In this document: positions 8,393 through 17,548 of the stretch, piece by piece
Layout: every line of letters begins with the position of its first letter
Position numbering within the stretch: position 1 is the stretch's first letter
Origin: Pseudomonadales bacterium
Lineage (GTDB): Bacteria > Pseudomonadota > Gammaproteobacteria > Pseudomonadales > Azotimanducaceae
NCBI GenBank assembly: GCA_028285415.1
Contig: JANQPF010000005.1
Span: 124,001-188,000 of the forward strand
Reading direction: 5' to 3'
Length of the DNA: 64,000 nucleotides
Notes under the pieces: generated by a model
Told to the model about the DNA's origin: nothing
The model's input: the letters and a program-made list of their open reading frames with translations, nothing else
Database searches by the model: none
Program-made: the position numbers and the translations under genes

Positions 8393-9760
8393 ATGAAAGC
8401 CCTATTTGCACCCGACATCATCGCCCGCTACAACGTCAACGGCGCGCGCTACACCTCTTACCCGACGGCCAACGTGTTTCACGATCTCGGCGCCGGACCT
8501 TACGAACAGGCGCTCGACGGTATCGCCGACGGCCGGCCTCTCTCGCTATACCTGCACGTGCCGTTCTGCGACACCATCTGCTACTACTGCGCGTGTAACA
8601 AAATCAACACCGGCAACAAGAAGCACGCTGAGGCTTACATCGATCGGCTGATTCGTGAAATGGTGATGCAGGCTGATCATCTCAGTGGTTCACATCCCGT
8701 GGAGCAGCTGCACTTTGGCGGCGGTACGCCGACGTTTCTCGACGACAATCAGTTCAGGCGGGTGTTTGCGGGGCTCCGCGAACACTTTGAGCTCATGAGC
8801 GACGAACGGCGGGATTACTCGATAGAGATAGACCCACGGGGTCTACCCGTCGAGCGGATTGCTACCCTGGCTGAGCTTGGTCTCAACCGCATGAGCGTAG
8901 GCGTGCAGGACTTCGATCCGGCAGTGCAGGAAGCGGTCAACCGGATACAGTCGGAGGCCGAAACCCTCGCGGTGGTGGATGCGGCGCGCGCCAACGGTTT
9001 CGGTTCGATCAACGTGGATCTCATCTACGGATTGCCGTTGCAGACGGCGGCAGGCTTCGAACGCAGTCTCGATCGGGTGCTGGCGCTGGCGCCGGACCGG
9101 ATCTCCCTCTACAACTACGCGCATCTGCCGGAACGGTTCAAAACTCAGCGCCAGATCAAAGCGCAGGACCTTCCCTCACCGGAGACGAAGCTTGATCTCC
9201 TGGGCAAAGCCATCGAGCACTTCAACGTTGCCGGCTACGAATACGTCGGCATGGATCACTTCGCGAAGGCCACCGATCATCTGATTGCCGCCCAGCAGGA
9301 CGGCAGCCTGCAGCGCAACTTCCAGGGCTACACGACCCACGGACAGTGTGAGCTCATTGCGCTCGGCGTGAGCTCGATCAGTAAAGTTGGGCGCGTCTAT
9401 GCGCAGAACAGTAAAACTCTGGAGGCGTACTACGCGGCCATCGATGACGGACGGCTGGCGACGGAGCGCGGCTACGTGTTGACCCCGGACGACGAGGTGG
9501 TAGCCGATGCCATCCAGCGCATCATGTGCCACTTTCACGTTGATGTCAGCGATTTCAACAAGACGCATGGCGTGGACTTCTGGCAGCGGTTTGAATGCGC
9601 GTGGCCGGGTTTGAACGAGATGGCGGAAGAGGGGCTCATTGAGCTGTCCGAATCGAGTATTCGGATCACGCCAACCGGGCGCTTTCTCGTCCGCAACGTT
9701 TGTATGCTCTTTGATGCTCACTTACCTGCACAGTCCCAGGGTTTTTCCAAAACGGTGTAA
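8393..9760 (+). CDS. hemN: Oxygen-independent coproporphyrinogen III oxidase
   Basis: A 455-residue radical-SAM enzyme that decarboxylates coproporphyrinogen III to protoporphyrinogen IX without oxygen. The ATG at 8393 gives the standard N terminus (RYNVNGARYTSYPTANVF); an earlier in-frame GTG-type start would add a 12-residue tail with no support. The radical-SAM cluster motif C59-x3-C63-x2-C66-x-C68 is intact (VPFCDTICYYCACNK), followed by GGGTPTFL and the HemN-specific C-terminal region. Length matches true HemN rather than the shorter HemW. It lies 67 bases after the diiron gene on the same strand and may share the FNR-type promoter at 6261, which fits known ANR/FNR control of hemN. Confidence 0.95.
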   Translation: MKALFAPDIIARYNVNGARYTSYPTANVFHDLGAGPYEQALDGIADGRPLSLYLHVPFCDTICYYCACNKINTGNKKHAEAYIDRLIREMVMQADHLSGSHPVEQLHFGGGTPTFLDDNQFRRVFAGLREHFELMSDERRDYSIEIDPRGLPVERIATLAELGLNRMSVGVQDFDPAVQEAVNRIQSEAETLAVVDAARANGFGSINVDLIYGLPLQTAAGFERSLDRVLALAPDRISLYNYAHLPERFKTQRQIKAQDLPSPETKLDLLGKAIEHFNVAGYEYVGMDHFAKATDHLIAAQQDGSLQRNFQGYTTHGQCELIALGVSSISKVGRVYAQNSKTLEAYYAAIDDGRLATERGYVLTPDDEVVADAIQRIMCHFHVDVSDFNKTHGVDFWQRFECAWPGLNEMAEEGLIELSESSIRITPTGRFLVRNVCMLFDAHLPAQSQGFSKTV

Positions 9761-9841
9761 CCCCTTGCCCTCCAACCCCTGAAACGAGTAGTGTCGCGCT
9801 GCCTGAATCATCAGCGGTGCAACCAGGGAGGTTGAGCAACT

Positions 9842-11302
9842 GTGAAAACTTGGATTTTTTTAGGGTGCCTGCTCCTCGCCTTGCCGTTGCTTGCAGCGGA
9901 AGACAGTCTGCGAGCTGCGCTCAAGGAACAGGTCTTTGAAGAGGCGGAACAGGCGCTGGCTGAGGCCAACGACGCGTCCGCCAGCGTGCTGACCCCGGAA
10001 ACCTACCGGCGAGCCGGAGAACTTTACAAGCGCGCAGATGACGCGTTTACGAGGGGTGCGGACGTCGACCGGGTGCGGAATATCCTCAGAGAGGCCACCG
10101 GCCTTTTCAGGGAGGCAGCAACTACCGCGGCCACAGTTGAGCAATTCGTGAACGCCGCGTTCCAGGCGCGTCGCGACGCGCTGCAAGCCGAGGCCCAGAA
10201 TCGCTCACCGGAGATCTGGAACAAAGCTGAAGTTCAGTTTTACGAAGCCACGTCCCGGGCGGAAAAAGGTCGCGAATCCCGAGTCGGTCAATACGCTGAG
10301 AAAGCAGAAACGCTCTACCGCGATGCGGAGCTTGCTTCCATCGAAACGGTACTGTTCACCGAGATTGACGAAGAAATTGCCCTGGCGAAGGACCTCGATG
10401 CCGATGACTGGGCGCCAAAATCTTATCAATCGGCGATTGACCTTCTGGCCCAGGCGCGCCAGGTACTGGCTAGAAGCCGCTACGACACGGACCAGCCCAG
10501 AAACCTCGCCAAGCAGGCTAAACATCAGGCGCTGCATGCACAATATGTTTCCCGGTTGGCGGACGATATCGACGATAACGATCTGACGCTCGAGGACGTG
10601 CTCCTCGAATGGGAGTCCGTTCTGGAACCCCTCGGCGAGCAGCTCGATGTACCCATGTACTTCGACGATGGTCCCAGCGTTTCAGTCAACCTGCTTGATG
10701 TTGCGCTTCGGGAGAGAAATACGCGCCTCAATCAGCTTGCGCAGGACGCGAGCACGCTGCAGCAACGCGTGAAGCTGCTGCAGGAGGAATTGCTTCTTGC
10801 GCAGTCCGAGCTCGAAAATCGAGAGGCGGCGCAAGCGCGTCTGGACCGTCGCCTTGCCCAGCAGGAGGAGCGGGAACGCATGCTTCAGCTGATAGAACAC
10901 CTGTTCAATGAGAACGAAGCTGAGGTTGTCCGTGCGGAGAACCGGCTGATCATACGCATGGTTGGACTTGGATTTGCGAGTGGCAGTGCCAAGGTGGAAA
11001 CCCGTCACCACGCGATTCTTGCAAAACTCCAGGAAGCCATTGGAAGGTTTCCAGAGGCGCCGATTACCATCGAGGGGCACACTGACTCTTATGGTGCGGA
11101 CACGGACAATCAACAGCTGTCCGTGCGCCGGGCGGAAGCGGTAGCGAGCTACCTTCGCAGTCAGGGGAGTGTTGGCACGTTACAACTCTCGGCGACCGGT
11201 TTTGGTGAAACACGCCCCATCGCCAACAACGAGACGGCGGATGGGCGCTGGAAGAACCGTCGTATAGACGTGGTCATTTATCCGTCCTGGTGGGCGAGCT
11301 GA
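9842..11302 (+). CDS. OmpA-family protein with long helical stalk
   Basis: A 486-residue exported protein starting at GTG 9842 (GGGAGG upstream). It has a signal peptide (MKTWIFLGCLLLALPLLA), a long Ala/Glu/Arg-rich helical region (about residues 25-345, with a strong coiled-coil stretch near 285-345), and a C-terminal OmpA-like peptidoglycan-binding domain (about 365-482) containing IEGHTDSYGADTDNQQLSV-x-RA and the NRRIDV end. Repeated AEx(L/F)Y-type helices suggest a TPR-like or DUF4398-like stalk. It probably anchors the outer membrane or a periplasmic partner to the cell wall. It follows hemN by 81 bases. Its 3' end overlaps the convergent cobA by 25 bases. Confidence 0.8.
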   Translation: MKTWIFLGCLLLALPLLAAEDSLRAALKEQVFEEAEQALAEANDASASVLTPETYRRAGELYKRADDAFTRGADVDRVRNILREATGLFREAATTAATVEQFVNAAFQARRDALQAEAQNRSPEIWNKAEVQFYEATSRAEKGRESRVGQYAEKAETLYRDAELASIETVLFTEIDEEIALAKDLDADDWAPKSYQSAIDLLAQARQVLARSRYDTDQPRNLAKQAKHQALHAQYVSRLADDIDDNDLTLEDVLLEWESVLEPLGEQLDVPMYFDDGPSVSVNLLDVALRERNTRLNQLAQDASTLQQRVKLLQEELLLAQSELENREAAQARLDRRLAQQEERERMLQLIEHLFNENEAEVVRAENRLIIRMVGLGFASGSAKVETRHHAILAKLQEAIGRFPEAPITIEGHTDSYGADTDNQQLSVRRAEAVASYLRSQGSVGTLQLSATGFGETRPIANNETADGRWKNRRIDVVIYPSWWAS

Positions 11303-12084
11303 TTCGAAAGTGACCCGCAGGATCGAGCGAACAGCGCGTTGCAATCGATTGTCGGTGCTGACAAATGGCTGGCGCGGTGATGCATGATCAGCAGTGCGGG
11401 GGCTGACACCTCTGCCAGCTGAGGATGTTCGAGGATGGCCCCGAGCGTGCTGTGTAATACGAGTTGATCCGGCTGTGTGGCGCGTGAAACGACGGTAAAC
11501 GGCGTGCTGGGGGGGCGACCCCGCTCAGTCAAGCCGGTCACAATGTCGCTCAAGACGGATAAACCCATGTAGATGGCTACCGTCTGACTGGGTTGCAGCA
11601 ACAGATCCCAGTCGATGCATAACCGGCCTGATCGACGATGCGCGGTGATCAGCGTTATTGCCTGATTGTGATCCCGGTGGGTAAGCGGTATGCCTGTGAT
11701 TGCGGCCGCGCCTTGTGCGGCGGTGATGCCGGGCACCACCTCCCAGGGAATGCCTGCGGCGTCCAGCGCGTCACACTCTTCTCCACCGCGGCCGAAGATG
11801 AATGGATCCCCGCCTTTGAGCCGCACTACTTTCAGGCCCAGCGCCGCTTTTTCCACGAGCACCTGGTTGATGGTGTCCTGAGACATGGCGTGCAGGTGCT
11901 TGCGTTTCCCGGCGTAGATGAGCTCACAGAATTCTGAAGGTATGGATAAGAGGGCTTTGTTGACGAGCCTGTCGTATACCACCACGTCAGCCTGGCTGAG
12001 GTAGCGGTGCCCCTTGATGGTCAGCAGTTCCGGGTCGCCGGGACCCGCACCGATCAGATAGACACTGCCGTCTCGTAAGGTCAT
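11278..12084 (-). CDS. cobA: Uroporphyrinogen-III C-methyltransferase
   Basis: A 268-residue SUMT that adds two SAM-derived methyl groups to uroporphyrinogen III, giving precorrin-2 for siroheme. Seen: VYLIGAGPGDPELLTIKG at the N terminus, YAGKR, VVRLKGGDPFIFGRGGEE and the VPGITAAQGAAAITGIPLTHR region, all diagnostic. It lacks the CysG dehydrogenase/ferrochelatase half, so those steps must be encoded elsewhere. Its ATG overlaps the nasA stop (ATGA) at the end of the nitrate operon; here it supplies siroheme for NirB, as in other nasA-linked copies. It overlaps the convergent OmpA-family gene by 25 bases at the 3' end. Confidence 0.95.
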   Translation of the reverse strand: MTLRDGSVYLIGAGPGDPELLTIKGHRYLSQADVVVYDRLVNKALLSIPSEFCELIYAGKRKHLHAMSQDTINQVLVEKAALGLKVVRLKGGDPFIFGRGGEECDALDAAGIPWEVVPGITAAQGAAAITGIPLTHRDHNQAITLITAHRRSGRLCIDWDLLLQPSQTVAIYMGLSVLSDIVTGLTERGRPPSTPFTVVSRATQPDQLVLHSTLGAILEHPQLAEVSAPALLIMHHRASHLSAPTIDCNALFARSCGSLSNQLAHQDG

Positions 12085-14699
12085 ACCACTGCAGCCAAAT
12101 CGTCGGTTCTGAAACTTTCAACGAGCTGGGACAGCTCGTGGCGGCAGGAGCCGCAATTGGTCCCGCAAGACAGAGCATCGCCGAGTTCAGCGACGCTGCT
12201 GGCACCGGCTCTCAACCCACGGAGAATGGCCTGTTCAGTCACCTGGAAGCAGGTGCAGATGCAGCGGGAAGTGTCGAGGGTACCCGGAGGAACGCTGGAC
12301 AATCGTTGCCAGTCTTCAGTCTCAACCTCCAGCTGAGCGGCGAGGTGCCGCCAGGTCGGTAGTTGGCTGTAACGATCCGATCCGAACAGCAGCCATTTTG
12401 GTTCATCCTCGGCTCTACCCAACGCGCGAAAACGATCGCTCCCCTGCATGGTGACGATGTCCGTCGCGTCCAGGAGCGATAACATGACTTCCAGATTGTC
12501 GGCTGCGACCTCGAAGCACATGGCATTCGGACCAGGAAGGCGCGACCAGAATTGAATGCCGGAACGTTCGAATTCTTCGCGCTCGACCGGTTCCAGAGTC
12601 ACCAGTCTCATCCGCCAGCGTACGGTCACGGGCTTGCAGTCAACGGCAGCGTGTTTGCTCTCCGGTTGTCCCGAGATTGGATCGGTGGCCGATTCAACAA
12701 GCTGACACACGTTGGCGCGTCCGGAAAACTGATCGTTCCAGTGAATGGGGGCGAACAAAGATCCCGGTTTGACATCGGTTGTCACGTCTGCGATGAGACG
12801 AATTTGCCCCAGGGAGTTCTCTACTTGAACAACGTCGCCTTCGTTGATGTTGCGAGGAGCTGCGTCGTGCGGGTGGATTTGCAACGCGGGCACCCAGGCG
12901 TCCTGAAAGAGATCCGTAACAGCACCGGTTCTCGTCATGGTGTGCCATTGGTCGCGATAGCGCCCGGTGTTGAGGACCAGAGGAGTCGCTGCGGAGGTCT
13001 GCTGGAATGGCCTTTGGGGCGTCACGGCGACGAATCGTGCACGCCCGTCGGGCGTGGAGAAGCGGTTGTTGGCAAAAGGTCGCGTCTTTGGCCATTGCAT
13101 TGGCACCATGCGGTCGTATTCGGTTGCAGCGAGGTTCACGAGGTGGCCCAGATCGAACGCGCGCTTACCGTTGTTTTCGAACGCGGAAAGACGCGCGTGC
13201 TCGTCGAAGATCTGTGCCGGAGTGGTGTAGTCGAACGCCTCCTCAAAACCCATCCTCGCCGCAACCTGGCATACGATCCACCAGTCGGACTTTGCCTCCC
13301 CTGGTGGCGCGATTAGACGCCGCTGCCTGGACAGACAACGCTCCGAATTGGTTACGGTGCCGTCTTTTTCTCCCCAACCCTGTGCGGGCAGGAGCACGTC
13401 CGCATAAGCGTTCGTGTCGGTTGCAGCGATGCAGTCTGAAACCACAACGGTTGGGCAGGCTGACAGCGCGTCGCGGATGGCATTGCTGTCCGGCAGGCTG
13501 ACAGCCGGATTGGTACCCATGATCCAGATGGCTTTGATTGTCCCATCAGCAACGGCCGCAAACATGTCTACTGCTTTCAGACCAGGTTCGCTGGCCATGT
13601 TGGGCGCCTGCCAGAACCGGCCGACACGGTCGACATCGGTAGCGTTGAAATCCATATGGGCAGCGAGCTGGTTTGCCATCCCGCCGACTTCCCGGCCGCC
13701 CATGGCGTTCGGCTGGCCGGTGATGGAGAAAGGACCGCAGCCGCTTCGACCAATGCGTCCGGTTGCCAGATGACAGTTGATGATGGCGTTTGCTTTGTCC
13801 GTCCCCTGGGAGGACTGATTCACGCCTTGCGAGAAGACCGTAACCACCCGTTCGGTTTCGGCAAACCACTCGAAAAAGGTCATGAGATCCGGCTCTGAGA
13901 GGCCGGTCTGCACGCACGCGTTGACCACGTCAGTTTTTACGTGCTGGCGGGTTTTGTCCCAGCCGCAGCTATGCTCGGCGATGAACTCATGATCCACGCG
14001 TCCGCTATCAGCAAGGTAGGTGAGCAAAGCGTTGAAGAGCGCAACGTCGGAGCCCGGCTCGATAGCGAGGTGCAGGTCGGCAATCGCGCAGGTGGGCGTC
14101 ACCTTGGGGTCGATGACAACAACCCGGGTGCCCTGGCGCTCTCGCGCTGCCGCCAGCCGTTGGTAGGCAACCGGATGTGCCCAGGCCATGTTTGATCCGC
14201 TCAGGATGACGAGTTCGGCAGTCTCGAGATCGGCGTATTCACACGGCACAACGTCCTCACCGAACGCGCGCTTGTGGGCGGCGACTGCAGATGCCATGCA
14301 AAGACGGGAATTGGTATCGACGTTGGCACCGCCGAGGAACCCTTTCATCAGCTTGTTGGCAACGTAGTAGTCTTCGGTGAGTAGCTGTCCGGACAGGTAA
14401 AAAGCAATCGATTCGGGGCCATGCTCATCGAGGGCATCCATGAACCTTTGTGCTACGAAGTCCAGAGCGGTATTCCAGTCGGTCTCCGCACCCGCTATCC
14501 GGGGCGTCAGCAGCCTGTCTTCCGTACCGGTGGTCGCAGCGAGATTGGTGCCCTTGATGCAGAGCTTGCCCTGGTTTGCGGGGTGAGCGCTGTCACCCTC
14601 AACGGCAATCAAGGCATCGTTCGAAACCCTTGCGCGGACGCCGCAGCCGACACCGCAATAAGGGCAGGTGGTTGCAATCCCCTCAGTCGTGGATGACAA
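12081..14699 (-). CDS. nasA: Assimilatory nitrate reductase, catalytic subunit
   Basis: An 872-residue cytoplasmic molybdenum bis-MGD enzyme reducing nitrate to nitrite. The frame is open further upstream, but a TTG at 14699, preceded by GGGAG at a 6-base spacing and overlapping the nirD stop, gives the correct N terminus. The 4Fe-4S motif follows: C12-x2-C15-x3-C19 and C47. The molybdopterin oxidoreductase and molydop-binding domains fill residues about 60-700. The C-terminal region (about 815-865) is a BFD-like [2Fe-2S] domain with CICTC and CGTNCGSC, the electron entry used in many NasA/NarB proteins. The electron donor is likely the flavoprotein at 17549-18718. The non-ATG start is inferred from context. 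Confidence 0.93.
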   Translation of the reverse strand: MSSTTEGIATTCPYCGVGCGVRARVSNDALIAVEGDSAHPANQGKLCIKGTNLAATTGTEDRLLTPRIAGAETDWNTALDFVAQRFMDALDEHGPESIAFYLSGQLLTEDYYVANKLMKGFLGGANVDTNSRLCMASAVAAHKRAFGEDVVPCEYADLETAELVILSGSNMAWAHPVAYQRLAAARERQGTRVVVIDPKVTPTCAIADLHLAIEPGSDVALFNALLTYLADSGRVDHEFIAEHSCGWDKTRQHVKTDVVNACVQTGLSEPDLMTFFEWFAETERVVTVFSQGVNQSSQGTDKANAIINCHLATGRIGRSGCGPFSITGQPNAMGGREVGGMANQLAAHMDFNATDVDRVGRFWQAPNMASEPGLKAVDMFAAVADGTIKAIWIMGTNPAVSLPDSNAIRDALSACPTVVVSDCIAATDTNAYADVLLPAQGWGEKDGTVTNSERCLSRQRRLIAPPGEAKSDWWIVCQVAARMGFEEAFDYTTPAQIFDEHARLSAFENNGKRAFDLGHLVNLAATEYDRMVPMQWPKTRPFANNRFSTPDGRARFVAVTPQRPFQQTSAATPLVLNTGRYRDQWHTMTRTGAVTDLFQDAWVPALQIHPHDAAPRNINEGDVVQVENSLGQIRLIADVTTDVKPGSLFAPIHWNDQFSGRANVCQLVESATDPISGQPESKHAAVDCKPVTVRWRMRLVTLEPVEREEFERSGIQFWSRLPGPNAMCFEVAADNLEVMLSLLDATDIVTMQGSDRFRALGRAEDEPKWLLFGSDRYSQLPTWRHLAAQLEVETEDWQRLSSVPPGTLDTSRCICTCFQVTEQAILRGLRAGASSVAELGDALSCGTNCGSCRHELSQLVESFRTDDLAAVV

Positions 14700-15024
14700 C
14701 CTGATCTCCCGCAATGGCAACCGGATACACCGGGAGCACAGTGTCCGGTTCCTCGAGACAACGTCCGTCGCGCAGGCTGAAGTGTTGCTTGTAGAGCGGG
14801 GAGGCAACAACCAGCGTTCCGGCACGGTCGCCCACAATGCCCCGCGAGATGACGTTTGCGCCACCGAGAGGGTCATAGTTCCCGACGCCGTACACGCAGG
14901 GCTCCTGATCCGGCAGGTAAAACAGCGCAATCTGCTCGCCGTTCCAGATCACGGCGGTTCCGGAGCCCGGTGTGAGGTCCGCAACTGAACAGAGAGGGGA
15001 TGCTGTCACGGACTGTTCGCTCAT
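14683..15024 (-). CDS. nirD: Nitrite reductase [NAD(P)H] small subunit
   Basis: A 113-residue Rieske-fold small subunit of the cytoplasmic siroheme nitrite reductase. It has the NirD core YDPLGGANVISRGIVGD followed by VASPLYKQHFSLRDG. The Cys/His ligands of a true Rieske cluster are absent, which is normal for NirD. The ATG overlaps the nirB stop by four bases, and the nirD stop overlaps the probable nasA start, so nirB, nirD and nasA are translationally coupled. NirD assists NirB in the six-electron reduction of nitrite to ammonium. Confidence 0.95.
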   Translation of the reverse strand: MSEQSVTASPLCSVADLTPGSGTAVIWNGEQIALFYLPDQEPCVYGVGNYDPLGGANVISRGIVGDRAGTLVVASPLYKQHFSLRDGRCLEEPDTVLPVYPVAIAGDQVVIHD

Positions 15025-17540
15025 ACTTCCACGGCCAGGTTGATGAGTTCTTCTTCACGCGCGGGCCGCTTCTGCCCGCGCTCGCGAACGAAACGCACGC
15101 CGGGATCCGGCTCGTCCGAGTTCGCGAATGCGCGAAAGCGTTTCAGCTGCTCCGGATCCTCGATGGTCGTCTTCCACTCGCACTGGTACGTGCCGACGAT
15201 ACTGGCCATCTGTGCTTCGAGCTCAGCGCCAATGCCGAGGCTGTCGTCTATGACCACTTCCCGTGCATAGTCCAGCCCGCCTTCCAGGGACTCGAGCCAA
15301 ACCGATGTGCGCTGCAGCCGATCGGCGGTACGAACGTAGAACATGAGGAAACGGTCGATGTAGCGAATCAGCGTGGCATCGTCCAGATCGGTGGCAAAGA
15401 GATCGGCGTGGCGCGGTCGCATGCCACCATTGCCGCCTACGTACAGGTTCCAGCCGCCTTCGGTAGCGATGACGCCCACGTCTTTGCTCTGAGCTTCGGC
15501 GCACTCACGCGTGCAGCCCGAAACGGCGAGTTTCAGCTTGTGCGGTGAACGCAAGCCCTTGTAGCGGTTCTCCAGCGTTAGCGCCATGCCCACCGAGTCC
15601 TGCACGCCGTAGCGGCACCAGGTGCTGCCGACGCAGGATTTCACGGTTCGCAGAGACTTCCCGTAAGCGTGTCCGGTTTCGAAACCGGCATCGACCAGCT
15701 CGCGCCAGATGAGCGGCAGCTCGTGGGCGTGTGCGCCAAAGAGATCAATGCGCTGACCGCCGGTAATTTTCGTATAAAGATCGTAGCGCTTGGCGACTTC
15801 CCCGATGGCGATCAGCTTGTCAGGCGTAATTTCACCGCCCGGGATGCGCGGCACAACCGAGTAGGTGCCGTTCTTCTGCATGTTCGCCAGCATGTGATCA
15901 TTCGTGTCCTGCAGGCCCACATGCTGTGCGTCCAGCACGTAGTCGTTGTACAGGGATGCAAATATCGATGCGGCGGCCGGTTTACAGATGTCACAGCCGA
16001 GCCCCTGACCGTGCCTGGACAGGAGCGTCGGCATGTCGCGAATCTGCTCGACCTGACAGATGTGGAACAGTTCCTGGCGGGTGTGGGCGAAGTGCTCGCA
16101 GATGGATTTATCCACCGCGATGCCCTGTGCCTCGAGCTCCGTATCAAACACGGACTTGAGAAGCGCGGCACAGCCCCCGCAACCGGTGCTCGCCCGCGTG
16201 GTGGACTTGAGCTCACCCAGATCCACACACCCCTTTGCCACGGAAGCGACAATCTCCCCTTTCGTGACGTTGTGGCATGAACACACAGCGGCGCTGTCGG
16301 GTAGCAGATCGGCGCTCAAACCACCCCCTTCCGCCGCCGAGACGAGCAGTGACTCGGGTGCGTCCGGTAGCGGCAGATGGTTCAGATAGTGTTGGAGGAT
16401 CTGATCGTACGGCTCCGTGTCGCCGACAAGGACGGCGCCGGTGATGAAACGGCCGTCCGCACTGACGTTCATGCGCCGATACACGTTGCGCACGGGATCG
16501 CGATAGGTGTAGGCCTGGCTGCTTTCGTCTGCGCCGTGGGCATCGCCGATGGAGCCGACCTCGACACCGAGGAGCTTCAGCTTGGTGCTCATGTCGGCTC
16601 CCGTGAAGCGCTCTGTACCGCTGGAGAGCGTAGCTACGGCTGTTTCAGCCATTCTATAGCCAGGGGCAACCAACCCGAAGATGCGGTTGTCGTATAGCGC
16701 ACACTCACCGATGGCAAGCACGTCCGGATGGCTCGTGACGCATTGCTCATCGACGACAATCCCGCCACGTGGACCGACTTCCAGGTCAGCATCCCGCGCG
16801 AGTTGGTCCTGCGGACGAATACCTGCCGAAAAGACGACCAGATCGGTCTCGAGCGTACTGCCGTTGGCAAAGCGCAGGATGAGCCGGTTATCTTCTGCGG
16901 CAATCTCCTGTGTGGCCGTATCGGTATGGACGGTCACGTCGAGCGCTTCGATGTGCTCGCGCAGAACTGCACTGCCGGTTGTGTCAAGCTGTACGCCCAT
17001 GAGTCCGGGAGCAAACTCCACCACGTGGGTGTCGAGTCCGAGGTTCTTGAGCGCGTTGGCACATTCGAGCCCGAGCAGACCTCCGCCAATCACCACTCCG
17101 GTGCTGGCGTTTTCGGCCGCTGATCGAATTGCGTCCAGATCTTCGATGGTCCGATAGACGAAACATCCTTTGAGAGTGTTTCCCGGTATCGGCGGCACGA
17201 AAGGGTAGGAACCGGTTGCCATGACGAGCTTGTCATACTGGAGGCGTGTGTTGTCTGCGAGTTCAATCTCATGCTGGCCTGTGTCCACAGACACAACGGC
17301 GGAACCCAGGCGTACCTCAATACCGAGACGCTTGTATTGCTCTTCGGTAGCAAGCGCCAGATCCGCAGGTGCTTTACCGGCGAAAAGCTCCGAAAGATGA
17401 ACGCGGTCGTATGCGCAACGCGGCTCTTCACCGACTATGACAATATTCGCTTCGCTCCCCTCCGTCGCCAGGGTGGTGGCGAAATGATGGCCGACCATGC
17501 CGTTGCCGATGATTACTACGTTGTCTGTTTTGTCATTCAC
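15021..17540 (-). CDS. nirB: Nitrite reductase [NAD(P)H] large subunit
   Basis: An 839-residue enzyme that reduces nitrite to ammonium. Domains in order: an FAD/NAD(P)H-binding oxidoreductase (residues 1-about 400, GNGMVG near the start and VVIGGGLLGLE at about 149), a BFD [2Fe-2S] domain with C420-x-C422 and C454-x2-C457, a second BFD-like segment near 516-519 (CDIC), and the ferredoxin-like/sirohaem-4Fe-4S half with C636-x5-C642 and C676-x3-C680 as cluster and sirohaem ligands. Length is typical. The gene lies 8 bases after the flavoprotein gene and overlaps nirD. Siroheme comes via CobA at the operon end. Confidence 0.97.
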   Translation of the reverse strand: MNDKTDNVVIIGNGMVGHHFATTLATEGSEANIVIVGEEPRCAYDRVHLSELFAGKAPADLALATEEQYKRLGIEVRLGSAVVSVDTGQHEIELADNTRLQYDKLVMATGSYPFVPPIPGNTLKGCFVYRTIEDLDAIRSAAENASTGVVIGGGLLGLECANALKNLGLDTHVVEFAPGLMGVQLDTTGSAVLREHIEALDVTVHTDTATQEIAAEDNRLILRFANGSTLETDLVVFSAGIRPQDQLARDADLEVGPRGGIVVDEQCVTSHPDVLAIGECALYDNRIFGLVAPGYRMAETAVATLSSGTERFTGADMSTKLKLLGVEVGSIGDAHGADESSQAYTYRDPVRNVYRRMNVSADGRFITGAVLVGDTEPYDQILQHYLNHLPLPDAPESLLVSAAEGGGLSADLLPDSAAVCSCHNVTKGEIVASVAKGCVDLGELKSTTRASTGCGGCAALLKSVFDTELEAQGIAVDKSICEHFAHTRQELFHICQVEQIRDMPTLLSRHGQGLGCDICKPAAASIFASLYNDYVLDAQHVGLQDTNDHMLANMQKNGTYSVVPRIPGGEITPDKLIAIGEVAKRYDLYTKITGGQRIDLFGAHAHELPLIWRELVDAGFETGHAYGKSLRTVKSCVGSTWCRYGVQDSVGMALTLENRYKGLRSPHKLKLAVSGCTRECAEAQSKDVGVIATEGGWNLYVGGNGGMRPRHADLFATDLDDATLIRYIDRFLMFYVRTADRLQRTSVWLESLEGGLDYAREVVIDDSLGIGAELEAQMASIVGTYQCEWKTTIEDPEQLKRFRAFANSDEPDPGVRFVRERGQKRPAREEELINLAVEV

Positions 17541-17548
17541 TGCCGCTC

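Noticed and set aside
14683-15024. Loss of Rieske cluster ligands in NirD as an anomaly
   Set aside because: NirD of this type normally lacks the Cys/His ligands, so nothing is unusual.
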